DNA from: Phocaeicola_A sp964580305
GTDB taxonomy: Bacteria > Bacteroidota > Bacteroidia > Bacteroidales > Bacteroidaceae
Assembly: GCA_964580305.1 (NCBI GenBank)
Contig: CAZOKL010000001.1
Span: 1-64,000, forward strand
Direction of reading: 5' to 3'
DNA length: 64,000 nt
Shown: positions 36,604-45,596 of the stretch, in pieces
How the letters are laid out: every line of letters starts with the position of its first letter
Numbering within the stretch: the first letter of the stretch is position 1
Program-made: the position numbers and the translations under genes
The notes under the pieces: model-generated
The model's input: only the letters and a program-made list of their open reading frames with translations
Databases searched by the model: none
Told to the model about the DNA's origin: nothing

Positions 36604-36640
36604 AGTAAAAGTATATGTTTTGTACTTATATTTCAACGGA

Positions 36641-36648
36641 CAAAGTTA
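36641..36648 (-). promoter_or_regulatory. -7 promoter box for TIM-barrel gene
   Basis: TAACTTTG on the minus strand, exact TAnnTTTG match, 37 nt ahead of the chosen start. Confidence 0.55.
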
Positions 36649-36741
36649 GGTGTTTTTTTAGTCGTTGCAATGCTTTGACATTCAAAATGTGTCTTCTTGC
36701 CATTTGTTCCTGAAAATGAGGGCTTTTGACCCTCTCGTGAG

Positions 36742-36829
36742 CGGAGTAGAGGGCGGCCGGATGCCGAAAGGAAGGCGGGCGGGAGCGGAAAGGAGGGCAG
36801 GAAAGGGCGGAAAGGAGGGCGGCCCGGGA
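36742..36829 (+). repeat. 22-bp tandem repeat array C
   Basis: Four units start at 36742, 36764, 36786 and 36808 (cores CGGAGTAGAGGG, CCGAAAGGAAGG, CGGAAAGGAGGG twice), exactly 88 bp. It lies in the 411-nt divergent gap 36604-37014, between the promoters of the TIM-barrel gene and the SpmAB-like gene. Nothing else but those promoters is recognisable in the gap. Confidence 0.9.
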
Positions 36830-36901
36830 TGGGGAAAAGACCATGGGTGTGCCTGGAGGAATAAATGGTGGAAAAACAAAGGCCGTTCGCTGTGAATGTG
36901 T

Positions 36902-36909
36902 TACTTTTG
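36902..36909 (+). promoter_or_regulatory. -7 promoter box for SpmAB-like gene
   Basis: TACTTTTG followed by CA, identical in its first ten bases to the asd box, 105 nt ahead of the start. Confidence 0.55.
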
Positions 36910-37014
36910 CACGAGTTTCACTTCGTCTTCTCCCGGCCGATGGCAGAAAAGAATGTATCGGGAGCAGCTTTCGGAGTGATTTTTCAGAATATATAATTAT
37001 GTAATTATGGTTCT

Positions 37015-38247
37015 ATGGTTCTGAACTACATTTGGATTGCTTTCTTCGTGGTGGCTTTTCTCATAGCCTTGGCGAAACTCATATTTTGGGGCGACACGGC
37101 TGTGTTTCCCGCAATGGTGGAGTCCACCTTTTCCTCTGCCAAAACGGCATTTGAGATTTCGCTTGGCCTGACGGGTGTGTTGGCGCTCTGGCTGGGCATC
37201 ATGCGCATTGGCGAACGTGGCGGCGTGGTGGCCGTGCTGGCGCGTTGGCTCAGTCCGCTGTTTGTCCGTCTGTTTCCCGACATCCCTAAGGGGCATCCTG
37301 CCACGGGGGCTATCTTCATGAACATCGCGGCCAACATGCTGGGGCTGGACAATGCTGCCACACCCATGGGTCTGAAGGCGATGGAAGAACTCCAGAAACT
37401 CAATCCGCACAAGGACACGGCTTCGAACCCGATGATTATGTTTCTCGTGCTGAACACATCGGGACTGACCATTATCCCCATCAGCATCATGGTCTATCGT
37501 GCCCAGCTGGGCGCGGCACAGCCGACCGATGTCTTTGTCCCCTTGTTGCTGGCCACATTCTTTTCCACGCTGGCGGGCATCATCTGCGTGAGCCTCTACC
37601 AGCGCATCAATCTTCTCAACCGGACACTCCTTCTCACGCTCGGGGGTACCACGTTGGCCGTAGCCTTGCTCATCGTGGGGCTGGACAGTCTGTCGCGTGT
37701 GCAGATAGATGCCCTTTCCACGTCAGTGGCCAACATCCTCCTGTTTCTTATTATAGTGGTGTTTATCCTCGCAGGTGTCCGGCGGCGCATTAATGTCTAT
37801 GATGCTTTCATCGACGGTGCGAAGGAGGGATTCCAGACAGCTGTGCGCATCATCCCCTATCTGGTGGCCATGTTGGTAGGCATCGGGGTGTTTCGTGCGT
37901 CGGGGGCAATGGATATGCTGGTGGGTGTCGTGGAGTGGGTGGTCGCTTCCTGTGGGGGCGACACGGATTTCGTGGGTGCGTTGCCTACGGCGTTGATGAA
38001 ACCTCTGAGCGGAAGCGGTGCACGGGGCATGATGGTCGATGCAATGAATACTTACGGAGCCGATTCATTTGCCGGTCGGTTGGCTTGCATCTTCCAGGGC
38101 TCCACAGACACGACTTTCTACATCCTGGCTGTCTATTTCGGCAGTGTGGGCATTCGTTACACGCGCCATGCCGTGGCCTGCGGCTTGCTGGCCGACCTGG
38201 CGGGAGTGATAGCTGCCATTTGCATGGCCTATTTGTTTTTCGGCTGA
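37015..38247 (+). CDS. Nucleoside-recognition (Gate) domain protein, SpmA-SpmB fusion
   Basis: A 410-residue membrane protein in which the N-terminal half resembles spore maturation protein SpmA (NIAANMLGLDNAATPMGLKAMEEL) and the C-terminal half SpmB (PYLVAMLVGIGVFRASGAMD, KPLSGSGARGMM, GSTDTTFYILAVYFG). Both halves carry Gate domains. In Bacillus the proteins act in spore-core dehydration, but this non-sporulating phylum has a fused version of unknown transport function. It shares a plus-strand unit with ybeY, 51 nt downstream. Confidence 0.85.
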   Translation: MVLNYIWIAFFVVAFLIALAKLIFWGDTAVFPAMVESTFSSAKTAFEISLGLTGVLALWLGIMRIGERGGVVAVLARWLSPLFVRLFPDIPKGHPATGAIFMNIAANMLGLDNAATPMGLKAMEELQKLNPHKDTASNPMIMFLVLNTSGLTIIPISIMVYRAQLGAAQPTDVFVPLLLATFFSTLAGIICVSLYQRINLLNRTLLLTLGGTTLAVALLIVGLDSLSRVQIDALSTSVANILLFLIIVVFILAGVRRRINVYDAFIDGAKEGFQTAVRIIPYLVAMLVGIGVFRASGAMDMLVGVVEWVVASCGGDTDFVGALPTALMKPLSGSGARGMMVDAMNTYGADSFAGRLACIFQGSTDTTFYILAVYFGSVGIRYTRHAVACGLLADLAGVIAAICMAYLFFG

Positions 38248-38298
38248 TGGGTTCTCCGGAACATTGTCAGCTTGTTGATTAAATGTAAAGACTGAAAT

Positions 38299-38724
38299 AT
38301 GATTACTTATCAGACGGACGGCGTGAAGTTTCCGTCCATCAAGCGGCGCGAGACAAGTGCATGGGTGAAAGCCGTGGCTGCCACCTATGGCAAACGGGTG
38401 GGCGAGATTGCCTACATCTTTTGCAATGACGAGAAAATTCTGGAAGTGAACCGGGAATATCTGCAACATGACTACTACACGGACATCATCACGTTCGACT
38501 ACACCGAGGGAGATGTCATCAGCGGCGACCTCTTTATCAGCCTCGACACGGTGCGTACAAACGCCGAGCAGGTGGGTGCCGCCTACGACGAAGAACTCCA
38601 CCGTGTCATCATTCATGGCATTCTTCATCTTTGCGGCATCAACGATAAGGGGCCGGGCGAGCGGGACATCATGGAGGCTGCGGAAAACAAGGCCTTAGCG
38701 TTGTTGCGTGCTAAAGCTGATTGA
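38299..38724 (+). CDS. ybeY: Endoribonuclease YbeY
   Basis: A 141-residue metalloprotein for 16S rRNA 3'-end maturation and ribosome quality control. The zinc motif reads HGILHLCGINDK: His106 and His110 are the first two ligands and position 116, usually His, is Asp. The spacing HX3HX5D is conserved and the substitution is conservative for metal binding. The sequence is short but complete. It ends 20 nt before the stop of the convergent fusion gene. Confidence 0.9.
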   Translation: MITYQTDGVKFPSIKRRETSAWVKAVAATYGKRVGEIAYIFCNDEKILEVNREYLQHDYYTDIITFDYTEGDVISGDLFISLDTVRTNAEQVGAAYDEELHRVIIHGILHLCGINDKGPGERDIMEAAENKALALLRAKAD

Positions 38725-38744
38725 CAAATGGACAATGGAGCATT

Positions 38745-40496
38745 TCAGTTTCCTTGTACATGAGCCATCACACGTAAGAAGTTGCCTCCCCAGATTTTCC
38801 GGATGTCTTCCTCCGAGTAACGCTCTGCGAGCAGGCGGCGCGTGAGATTGATGACTTCTGCGGCCGATGCACAGCCGGGCACTCCTCCGTCACCGTCGAA
38901 ATCAGTGCCGATGCCCACGTGGTTGATGCCCATGATGCTCACCATGTGGTTCAGATGTTCGATGACATCGGGCAGACCGGCTTGTCCGTCGAGGCGGAGA
39001 AAGCCCCCGTAGAGACACACCTGTGCCACACCGCCGTTGTGGGCAAGTGCCCGCAGTTGGTCGTCTGTCAAGTTTCGTGGATGGTCGCATAGGGTGCGGC
39101 ATGATGAGTGGGAGCACACGACGGGGTGTGTGCTGCATTCCAATGTATCATAGAAACTTTGTTCCGAGGCGTGCGAAAGGTCAACGAGCATTCCCGTGCG
39201 GTTCATCTCGTGCACGGCTTCACGGCCGAACGGGCTCAGTCCTCCATGTTCGCCGTTGCCCCGTGCCGAGTCACAGATGTCGTTGTCTCCGTTGTGGCAG
39301 AGAGTCATGTAGACGACACCCCGCTGGCGGAAACGTGCGATGTTTGTCAGGTCGCGTCCGACGGCATATCCGTTTTCGATTCCCAGCATGATGGCTTTCT
39401 TTCCCTCGCGTTTCAAGCGTACGATGTCAGCCGGTGTGCGTGCAATGTCCACATAAGACGCATTGGCATGCACCATTTCTTCAATTTGGTTCAGAATGCG
39501 GTCGGCCTTGGCTGTGGCTGCAAGCAGTGATTCTGGGTCGCGCTCGCCTTGTTTTAGGTAGGCCACCATGATAGTGGCATCCAGCTTTCCCTCGTTCATC
39601 TTGTGCAGGTCGACCAACACGTGTGGGTCACGTGTGTGAAACCGGATGCCTTCGTGGAAGAACATTGGTGTGTCGCAGTGGCTGTCGAGGGTGACGATGC
39701 GGGCATGCAACTCTTTTGCACGGGCGAATGAAGCGGCTTCGTCCACCAACCAGTGAAACAGTGGCAACATGCTCTCGTCGCCGGCCAACACCATGCATTC
39801 GGGATGCCACTGCACACCCAGCATTGACTTGTGTTCGGCTGACTCGATGGCTTCGATGATGCCGTCGGCAGCACGGGCACAGACACGGAAGCCCGGGGCC
39901 GGTTCGCTCACAGCCTGATGATGGAATGAGTTCACGGGGAGCACGTTGCAGTCTGGAAACAAGCGTGACAACGTTGTCCCCTCGTCGATGCGCACGGTGT
40001 GCGAGGCATAGCTGCGGTCGAGTTGCTGGTCATGCTTCAGACACGTCACACCTGCTTGAGTGTGTATGTCCTGGTAGAGTTTTCCTCCGAAGGCAGCGTT
40101 CATCACTTGAATGCCTCGGCAGATGCCCAGCATGGGAATCTGACGGTCGGCTGCTAGGCGTGCCAGCAACAGTTCTTGGCGGTCGCGCCGGTGGTTGATG
40201 CTTTGCAGTTGCTCCAAAGGCTCTTCACCGAGAAAGAGGGGATTGATGTCGCCTCCACCTGTGAGTAGCAAGCCGTCGATGCTGTCGAGGGTGGAGAGAA
40301 GTGCATCGCGCTCCTCATAGGGAGGGATGATGAGGGGTGTGCCTCCGGCACGCAGCACGGAGGTGCAATAACCGTCGCTCAATAAACAATTCCCGTCACT
40401 GAAGTTGGCTGTCACTCCAATGACGGGCAATCGTTGATATCCGGGGTATGAAGCATGAACGTCTTCATACGTCCGCTCAATGTCAAATGTCTTCAT
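38745..40496 (-). CDS. Fusion of class I glutamine-amidotransferase-like (PuuD type) and M19 membrane-dipeptidase-like domains
   Basis: A 583-residue cytosolic protein of two enzymes. Residues ~20-250 are a gamma-glutamyl hydrolase/PuuD-like class I amidotransferase with the nucleophile in GICRGIQ (Cys126) and the His231/Glu233 pair in VQWHPE. Residues ~265-583 are a peptidase M19 (renal dipeptidase) domain with the HxD zinc motif (His273, Asp275), the bridging glutamate in GIENGYAVG and the later histidines in DLSHAS and CSHSSCR. Both sites look intact. One protein could therefore remove gamma-glutamyl groups and split the remaining dipeptide. No signal peptide is present. Confidence 0.85.
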   Translation of the reverse strand: MKTFDIERTYEDVHASYPGYQRLPVIGVTANFSDGNCLLSDGYCTSVLRAGGTPLIIPPYEERDALLSTLDSIDGLLLTGGGDINPLFLGEEPLEQLQSINHRRDRQELLLARLAADRQIPMLGICRGIQVMNAAFGGKLYQDIHTQAGVTCLKHDQQLDRSYASHTVRIDEGTTLSRLFPDCNVLPVNSFHHQAVSEPAPGFRVCARAADGIIEAIESAEHKSMLGVQWHPECMVLAGDESMLPLFHWLVDEAASFARAKELHARIVTLDSHCDTPMFFHEGIRFHTRDPHVLVDLHKMNEGKLDATIMVAYLKQGERDPESLLAATAKADRILNQIEEMVHANASYVDIARTPADIVRLKREGKKAIMLGIENGYAVGRDLTNIARFRQRGVVYMTLCHNGDNDICDSARGNGEHGGLSPFGREAVHEMNRTGMLVDLSHASEQSFYDTLECSTHPVVCSHSSCRTLCDHPRNLTDDQLRALAHNGGVAQVCLYGGFLRLDGQAGLPDVIEHLNHMVSIMGINHVGIGTDFDGDGGVPGCASAAEVINLTRRLLAERYSEEDIRKIWGGNFLRVMAHVQGN

Positions 40497-40535
40497 ACTA
40501 TGATTTTCGTTTTCAAGTCCGACTTGTCCGGATGC

Positions 40536-40847
40536 TTAAAACTTATAGGTGCGTTTCGGATTCTTCGGAAACCAGCCTTTCTTCACCCTCTCTTCCTGTT
40601 CAAAAATCTCTTTGATGCTCCAGAAAGAGGAGAAAGCAAACACACCCAGCAGCGTGGACATCAGCACATTGTCTGTCAGAAGCGAGCTGACAACGCCTCC
40701 GATGCCCAGCAGCAGGAAAACCCACCAGCAGCGTGTGCCGAAATAGTACTCACACTTCACCACCACCGGATGGAAGAAACCGATGATGAGGAACGTGCAG
40801 ATGCCAATTAAAAGTCCCGAGAAATGCAAGCTGTTAAGACACTCCAT
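40536..40847 (-). CDS. DUF4491 family membrane protein
   Basis: A 103-residue protein with three hydrophobic segments (LIGICTFLIIGFFHPVVVK, CWWVFLLLGIGGVVSSLL, VLMSTLLGVFAFSSFW) and a conserved charged tail EIFEQEERVKKGWFPKNPKR, matching DUF4491. Function unknown. It starts 4 nt after the Lrp/AsnC regulator gene, so it is likely to be co-transcribed and under its control. Confidence 0.8.
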   Translation of the reverse strand: MECLNSLHFSGLLIGICTFLIIGFFHPVVVKCEYYFGTRCWWVFLLLGIGGVVSSLLTDNVLMSTLLGVFAFSSFWSIKEIFEQEERVKKGWFPKNPKRTYKF

Positions 40848-40851
40848 GAAC

Positions 40852-41313
40852 TTATTTCTCGCTGATGGGGATTTCCTTCTTGATGCTTTGTTCCAGAGAG
40901 ATAAGGGTTTCCGTGGCTGTCACTCCGGGAATTTCCTGTATGCGCCGGTTCAGCAACTCCATCAGGTGCTCGTTGTCACGTGCATAAAGCTTGATGAGCA
41001 TCGTGTAGGGACCGGTCGTGAAGTGGCATTCGACGATTTCGCGAATGTTTTCCAACTGAGCCACAGCATCTTTGTACATCGAGCCTCTCTCCAATTTAAC
41101 TCCCACATACGTGCATGTACTGTAACCCAGGCTTTTCGGGTTGACATGATAGCCAGAGCCTATGATGACACCGAGATCAATCAGACGCTGTACGCGTTGG
41201 TGGATGGCTGCGCGGGACACGCCGCATTCAGCAGCAACGTCTTTGAACGGGATGCGTGCATTCTGGGAAATAATCTCCAGAATGCGACGATCTAAATTAT
41301 CAATTCTTTCCAT
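40852..41313 (-). CDS. Lrp/AsnC-family transcriptional regulator
   Basis: A 153-residue regulator with an N-terminal winged helix (LDRRILEIISQNARIPFKDVAAECGVSRAAIHQRVQRLIDLGVI) and a C-terminal RAM/ligand-binding domain (VECHFTTGPYTMLIKLYARDNEHLMELLNRRIQEIPGV). These proteins respond to amino acids. The downstream DUF4491 protein and gamma-glutamyl hydrolase/dipeptidase fusion are its probable co-transcribed partners, which would fit amino-acid or peptide sensing. Confidence 0.88.
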   Translation of the reverse strand: MERIDNLDRRILEIISQNARIPFKDVAAECGVSRAAIHQRVQRLIDLGVIIGSGYHVNPKSLGYSTCTYVGVKLERGSMYKDAVAQLENIREIVECHFTTGPYTMLIKLYARDNEHLMELLNRRIQEIPGVTATETLISLEQSIKKEIPISEK

Positions 41314-41414
41314 TCTGTTGAGGATTTGATTGTTTTTTAGTGAATATCCGTAAGTTGTCTTCTTTGGGGACGGAGCCTTGCGGATGTTCAGTCGCTTAAT
41401 AACTCTATCATAAG

Positions 41415-41422
41415 CAAATGTA
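41415..41422 (-). promoter_or_regulatory. -7 promoter box for Lrp/AsnC gene
   Basis: TACATTTG followed by C on the minus strand, exact TAnnTTTG match, with a T-rich stretch (TTTTTAC) about 19 nt further upstream. Leader of about 95 nt. Confidence 0.55.
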
Positions 41423-41574
41423 GTATATTATATTGTAAAAATCGACGTTTTGATAGTTTTTTTTCGAGTAATACCAAAAAAAGTATAGGAACAGTCGGAA
41501 TTAGCGTATTATTTTTAGTTTTTTAGTTGGCGAATGGTGAAACACGGAAGATGGTTGTGGAAGGTGGCCGGACC

Positions 41575-41662
41575 GGGCATAGAGGGCGCCCGTGAGCGGA
41601 AAGGAGGGCGTGGTCGGGCGGAGTAGAGGGCGGATGCGGGCGCAAAGGAGGGCGTCCGTAAA
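41575..41662 (+). repeat. 22-bp tandem repeat array D
   Basis: Four units start at 41575, 41597, 41619 and 41641 (cores GGGCATAGAGGG, CGGAAAGGAGGG, CGGAGTAGAGGG, CGCAAAGGAGGG), exactly 88 bp. It lies in the 451-nt gap 41314-41764, between the Lrp promoter and the terminator of the phosphoesterase gene. No gene is recognisable in the gap. Confidence 0.9.
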
Positions 41663-41675
41663 GGGGAAAAAGGAT

Positions 41676-41724
41676 GTCACCGGATGAGCGGATGGCCGAC
41701 GACCTTTCCGCATCACCCGGTGAC
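41676..41724 (-). terminator. Terminator of the receptor-phosphoesterase operon
   Basis: A long imperfect stem (GTCACCGG at 41676-41683 with CCGGTGAC at 41717-41724, further pairs inside) followed on the minus strand by ATCCTTTTTCCCC. Confidence 0.65.
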
Positions 41725-41764
41725 GGTTTTGACTTCTGACAAGTGCGATGTTTGATTCTGCTGC

Positions 41765-42709
41765 TTACTTGCTTTTCTGCACGGTGTGGAGCACGTGCCC
41801 TTCTTTGTCAATCATGTGGAGCGACAATGTGTTTTTATCGGCCGACACGAGGGAGAAGCCCGGTTCGTTGCTGCAGAACACGGTGCCGTCAGTGGGCCTC
41901 ACGTCGCGGCTGAGCGAAGCCGAGGAGTTGACCACGTAGTCAATGTCGGTGTCCGGCTTGCGGATGTGCTGGAAGGTGTGGATGTGTCCGCAGATGTACA
42001 TGGCCACGTTTGGATGACGGAGCAGGATGCTGTTCACACGGTTTTGCATGTCCGTGCGTTCCTTCTCGTTCTTGTCTGTGTCTGCATAGATGGGGTGATG
42101 CCCGATGACGAGCACCCAGTCTTCTTTGGCAGAAGCAAGCACCTCGTCGAGCCATTTCAGCTGGGTGTCGATGTCCTGCTTGCCGGCGTCGGGATATTTC
42201 TCCGTGTCCTTGCGATATTTGTCAAGAAGCGGTGACGTGTCGATGAGCACAAGGCGCACTGTCACATCGTTGTCTTCCACAACTTTCGTGTAGTAACGTC
42301 CCTTCATGTCCCAGCGGGCGCTCACCTTGGTATAGTCAAGCACAGCCTGCGTGTTTCCACGATATTCGTGATTGCCCATGATGGGATACCACGGGAGCAT
42401 CAGCTCCGGGTGGCTGTAGATGAGTTCGTAGTTGGTCATCCACAGGGGGTCGTTCACGCTGCGCACACCCTCGAAGTGGTGCACGTCGCCGGCAGCCACC
42501 ACGCATTCGATACCCACGGTTTCAGCCATCGTACCCATAAGCTCGGCGATGGTTTTCTGGTCGTAGTAGCCGTTGCGGCCCAGGTCGTTGGCCACGTAGA
42601 AATTGACGTCTTTCTCGAGTTTGGCCCATTCGGCAGGTGTCTGCGCAAAGGAGAATGTGGCCGTGCAGAGAATCAGGCACGCGGTGAAGAGTTTCTTCAT
42701 TGCATTCAT
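41765..42709 (-). CDS. Secreted calcineurin-like metallophosphoesterase (purple-acid-phosphatase type)
   Basis: A 314-residue protein with a signal peptide (MKKLFTACLILCTATFSFA; the ATG at 42700 is an alternative start). The five metallophosphoesterase blocks are visible: NDLGRNGYYDQ, GDVHH, GNHEYRGN, IGHHPIY and GHIHTFQH. It should release phosphate from an organic phosphate in the periplasm. It lies 55 nt downstream of a TonB-dependent receptor, with which it forms an operon. The PHO-box-like array ahead of that operon suggests phosphate-starvation control, which is inference. Confidence 0.85.
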   Translation of the reverse strand: MNAMKKLFTACLILCTATFSFAQTPAEWAKLEKDVNFYVANDLGRNGYYDQKTIAELMGTMAETVGIECVVAAGDVHHFEGVRSVNDPLWMTNYELIYSHPELMLPWYPIMGNHEYRGNTQAVLDYTKVSARWDMKGRYYTKVVEDNDVTVRLVLIDTSPLLDKYRKDTEKYPDAGKQDIDTQLKWLDEVLASAKEDWVLVIGHHPIYADTDKNEKERTDMQNRVNSILLRHPNVAMYICGHIHTFQHIRKPDTDIDYVVNSSASLSRDVRPTDGTVFCSNEPGFSLVSADKNTLSLHMIDKEGHVLHTVQKSK

Positions 42710-42764
42710 AGTCGGTTCTTTTCTTGATTGATTGTCTTTGGTTTGTGAATATAGGGAATAATGT

Positions 42765-45551
42765 TTAGAAAGCTATCTTGAAGCCGGCATTGACCCGTAT
42801 GCCGTAGTATTCCACCTGCATCGTGCGGTCTTTAGTGCCTTGGTAGTAGCGCAGGGGTTGGTTGAGCAGGTTGTTGGCCGAAGCATAGACGGTGTATTTG
42901 AACTTTTTGCCCCAGGTGTAGCTGGCATTGAGGTCAAGATAGTTCGTCTTGTCATAATAGCGGCGCAGGCGGCTTTCATCCTGATACTCTTCATCGTCCT
43001 GGAAGGCCGAGGTGAAGTTGTATGACAGGCGCACGTTCAATCCCCACTTGTCGAAGTAGAGCGAAGCGTTGGCCATGTGCTCGGGTGAACCCGGGAGCAC
43101 TTGCTCGTCCTTGTCACCAAAGATTGACTTGGTGATGTTGCTGTGCGTGTAGGTGTAGTTGCCGTAGAAGCCTACGCATTTCAGGACGGGAGCAATGAAA
43201 CTGAAGTCGCGTTGGTAGCTCACCTCCACGCCGAAGAGGTCGGCATCGAAAGCGTTGAGCGGCTGTGTCAGGGAGACGTCCGTGTAGTTGCCGTAGGTCA
43301 CGTGGTTCTGTTCATACTCGACGATGAAGTCCTTCACGCGCTTATAGAACACGCCGGCAGACACGAGGCCTACGCTTTTGAAGTAATATTCACCCGAAAG
43401 GTCAAAGTTGTTTGACGTGATGGGCTTCAGGTCGGGATTGCCGACATAGACTTCCACGGGTGTTTCCGTGCGGTCAATGGATGCACCGGCCACAAGGTTT
43501 GTATATTTCGGTCGTGAGAGTGTCTTCGTGTAGGAGGCGCGCACTTTGAAGTCGTTGTTCACATCCCACTTGAAGAGTACGCTCGGCAGCCAGTTGACGT
43601 AGTTGTTCTTATACGTACCGGTGCTTTGCAATGATTCGTTCTCGTCCTCGTCGGTCACCCAGTTGAATCCGCTGGTCTTCAGGTTGGTGGCTTCCACACG
43701 AAGGCCGAGCATCATCTCCAGCTTCGGGCCGAGTTTCTGTGTGAAGCGGGCATAGGCAGCCGTCACTTGTTCTGTGGCATCGTAGTCGCCCGACGACTCT
43801 TCCCACACGCGCTCGCCGCCGAGGGCATTCAAGTCGGCACTGGTAAAGTTGCCGATGTAGTGCTTGTCGACAAACTCCGTAGGTGTATATTGGTCGCCTG
43901 CCATGAAACCGTCGCGTATCTGCATGGCGAGGTTGTTCTTCCATTCATCGCCGTAAGTGTCGGCATATCCTCCGGCATAGTCGTAGCAGATGTTTTCTTT
44001 GGTTTTATGCTTGTGGGTGTATTTTGCACCAAATTTGAGGCTGTTGCCGAAAATGCCTTTGGCAAGGGGTAACTCAAAGTCGAGCTTGGCCTTCCATTCG
44101 TTTTCAGCCACGTCTTCATTGGCATTGGTGAACTCGTCGACTTCCCATGTGCCCGATGTCAGGGAAATGGATGTGAGCGAGTAGGGGTGGCGTCCGCCGG
44201 CATCGGCCATGTCGATGGTGAGTCCTTCTTGTTTCAGGGTGAAGTAGCGTTCGTCGGGCTTATTCTCTGTGGCTCGTGAGTAGGACACTGACCAGTCGCT
44301 CTGCAAGCGGTTCCACAGAAGGTGGTTGCCACCCAGAGTGAAGTCCATCGTCTGTTGCAGTTCGCGGCGTGCGTTGCGGTTGTTGTCCGAACCGGTTTTT
44401 ATTTGCGACTCGACTGATTGTTCACCGGCTCCGTCGGCCAGGTCCTTATAGGTCAGTCCGTAGCGGTTTTCCCAATCGTTGCGCCGGTTGTAGATGCCGT
44501 TGAAGTAGAGCTTCTGGGTGGGTGAGAATTCATAGTCGAGAGAAAGTGAATAGCTCTGGCGTTCGCGGGTGACGTAGTACTGGCGTATCTCGGCATCGGT
44601 GAGCACCACGTTGTCATTGTCGTCAATGTCATACTCAAACTCCGTGTTGTCCGAGCCGGCAGGTGAGTTCTGGTAGGAGATGGCTGCCATGAGCCCCAGT
44701 TTGTTGTTGAAGAAGCGGTCGCCGTAGGTCAGGCCCAAGTTGAGCTGCATCTTGTCGCTGATCCAGTTGTAACCTGTGCCAACGTTGGCATTGAACACCC
44801 TGTGATAGGGTGTGTTTTTCGTGATGAGGTTGATGGCTCCGCCAATGGCGTCACCATCCATATCGGCCGTTACCACCTTGTTCACTTCAATGGTCTGAAT
44901 CATGTCGGCCGGGATGAGGTCGAGCTGCACGTTGCGTGCGTCGCCTTCGGCCGAGGGGAGACGGTTGCCGTTGATGGACACGCTTGAGAGGTCGGGCGAG
45001 GTGCCACGTACCTGTCCGAAACGGGCTTCGCCTTGGTCATATTGCACATTGATGCCGCTGATGCGTTTCAGGGCGTCGCCTATGTTGGAGTCGGGAAACT
45101 TGCCCACTTGGTCGGCTGAGACGATGTTTGTCAGGTTAAAGTTGCTCTTCTGTTGATTGATGGCGCGGCTTTGTCCTTGAAACACGCCTCCCACGACCAC
45201 TTCCTGTAGTTCAACACCTTCGTTCATCGTGATGTCTCGTTCCACAATTTTACCCTCTGGCACATTGAGCGTGAGGTAGATGGGCTCATAGCCCACATAG
45301 CTGACTTTCATCTGGTAGGTACCCGGTTTCAGGTTGGCCAGAGTGTAAAAACCGTTGATATCGCTCACCACACCGGTTTTCAGGTTTTCAATGAAGATGG
45401 TTGCACCTGGCAGAATGTGCTTTTCAGAATCGACCACACGTCCACGTATCACACCGACCACGGGGTCTTCACTGTTATTATCTGCTGACACTGGATTGCA
45501 CAGAACGGTAGAGAGTAGTAGAAGTCCTGTTGCTTTTGCAATTCTTCTCAT
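42765..45551 (-). CDS. TonB-dependent receptor with carboxypeptidase-regulatory-like domain
   Basis: A 928-residue outer-membrane receptor with a signal peptide (ending PVSA), an N-terminal CarbopepD_reg domain (VIRGRVVDSEKHILPGATIFIENLKTG), a plug (DALKRISGINVQYDQGEARFGQVRGTSPDLSSVSINGNR), and a barrel ending GIRVNAGFKIAF. The plug resembles the TIGR01782 (Xanthomonas/Caulobacter-type) receptors more than SusC, and no SusD partner is present. Pairing with a phosphatase suggests uptake of a phosphorylated organic substrate. Confidence 0.88.
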   Translation of the reverse strand: MRRIAKATGLLLLSTVLCNPVSADNNSEDPVVGVIRGRVVDSEKHILPGATIFIENLKTGVVSDINGFYTLANLKPGTYQMKVSYVGYEPIYLTLNVPEGKIVERDITMNEGVELQEVVVGGVFQGQSRAINQQKSNFNLTNIVSADQVGKFPDSNIGDALKRISGINVQYDQGEARFGQVRGTSPDLSSVSINGNRLPSAEGDARNVQLDLIPADMIQTIEVNKVVTADMDGDAIGGAINLITKNTPYHRVFNANVGTGYNWISDKMQLNLGLTYGDRFFNNKLGLMAAISYQNSPAGSDNTEFEYDIDDNDNVVLTDAEIRQYYVTRERQSYSLSLDYEFSPTQKLYFNGIYNRRNDWENRYGLTYKDLADGAGEQSVESQIKTGSDNNRNARRELQQTMDFTLGGNHLLWNRLQSDWSVSYSRATENKPDERYFTLKQEGLTIDMADAGGRHPYSLTSISLTSGTWEVDEFTNANEDVAENEWKAKLDFELPLAKGIFGNSLKFGAKYTHKHKTKENICYDYAGGYADTYGDEWKNNLAMQIRDGFMAGDQYTPTEFVDKHYIGNFTSADLNALGGERVWEESSGDYDATEQVTAAYARFTQKLGPKLEMMLGLRVEATNLKTSGFNWVTDEDENESLQSTGTYKNNYVNWLPSVLFKWDVNNDFKVRASYTKTLSRPKYTNLVAGASIDRTETPVEVYVGNPDLKPITSNNFDLSGEYYFKSVGLVSAGVFYKRVKDFIVEYEQNHVTYGNYTDVSLTQPLNAFDADLFGVEVSYQRDFSFIAPVLKCVGFYGNYTYTHSNITKSIFGDKDEQVLPGSPEHMANASLYFDKWGLNVRLSYNFTSAFQDDEEYQDESRLRRYYDKTNYLDLNASYTWGKKFKYTVYASANNLLNQPLRYYQGTKDRTMQVEYYGIRVNAGFKIAF

Positions 45552-45577
45552 TCGTTATTGATTTAAATTAGACGCAG

Positions 45578-45585
45578 CAAAATAA
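45578..45585 (-). promoter_or_regulatory. Candidate -7 box for receptor-phosphoesterase operon
   Basis: TTATTTTG followed by C on the minus strand, five of six fixed positions of TAnnTTTG, 27 nt ahead of the start and 11 nt downstream of the nearest repeat of the phased array. Confidence 0.45.
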
Positions 45586-45596
45586 CGGTGCTCGTG

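Noticed and set aside
36665..36895. Possible small basic protein across array C
   Set aside because: Its composition comes from the purine-rich repeat; the period of 22 shifts frame at each unit, so no repeated peptide is produced.
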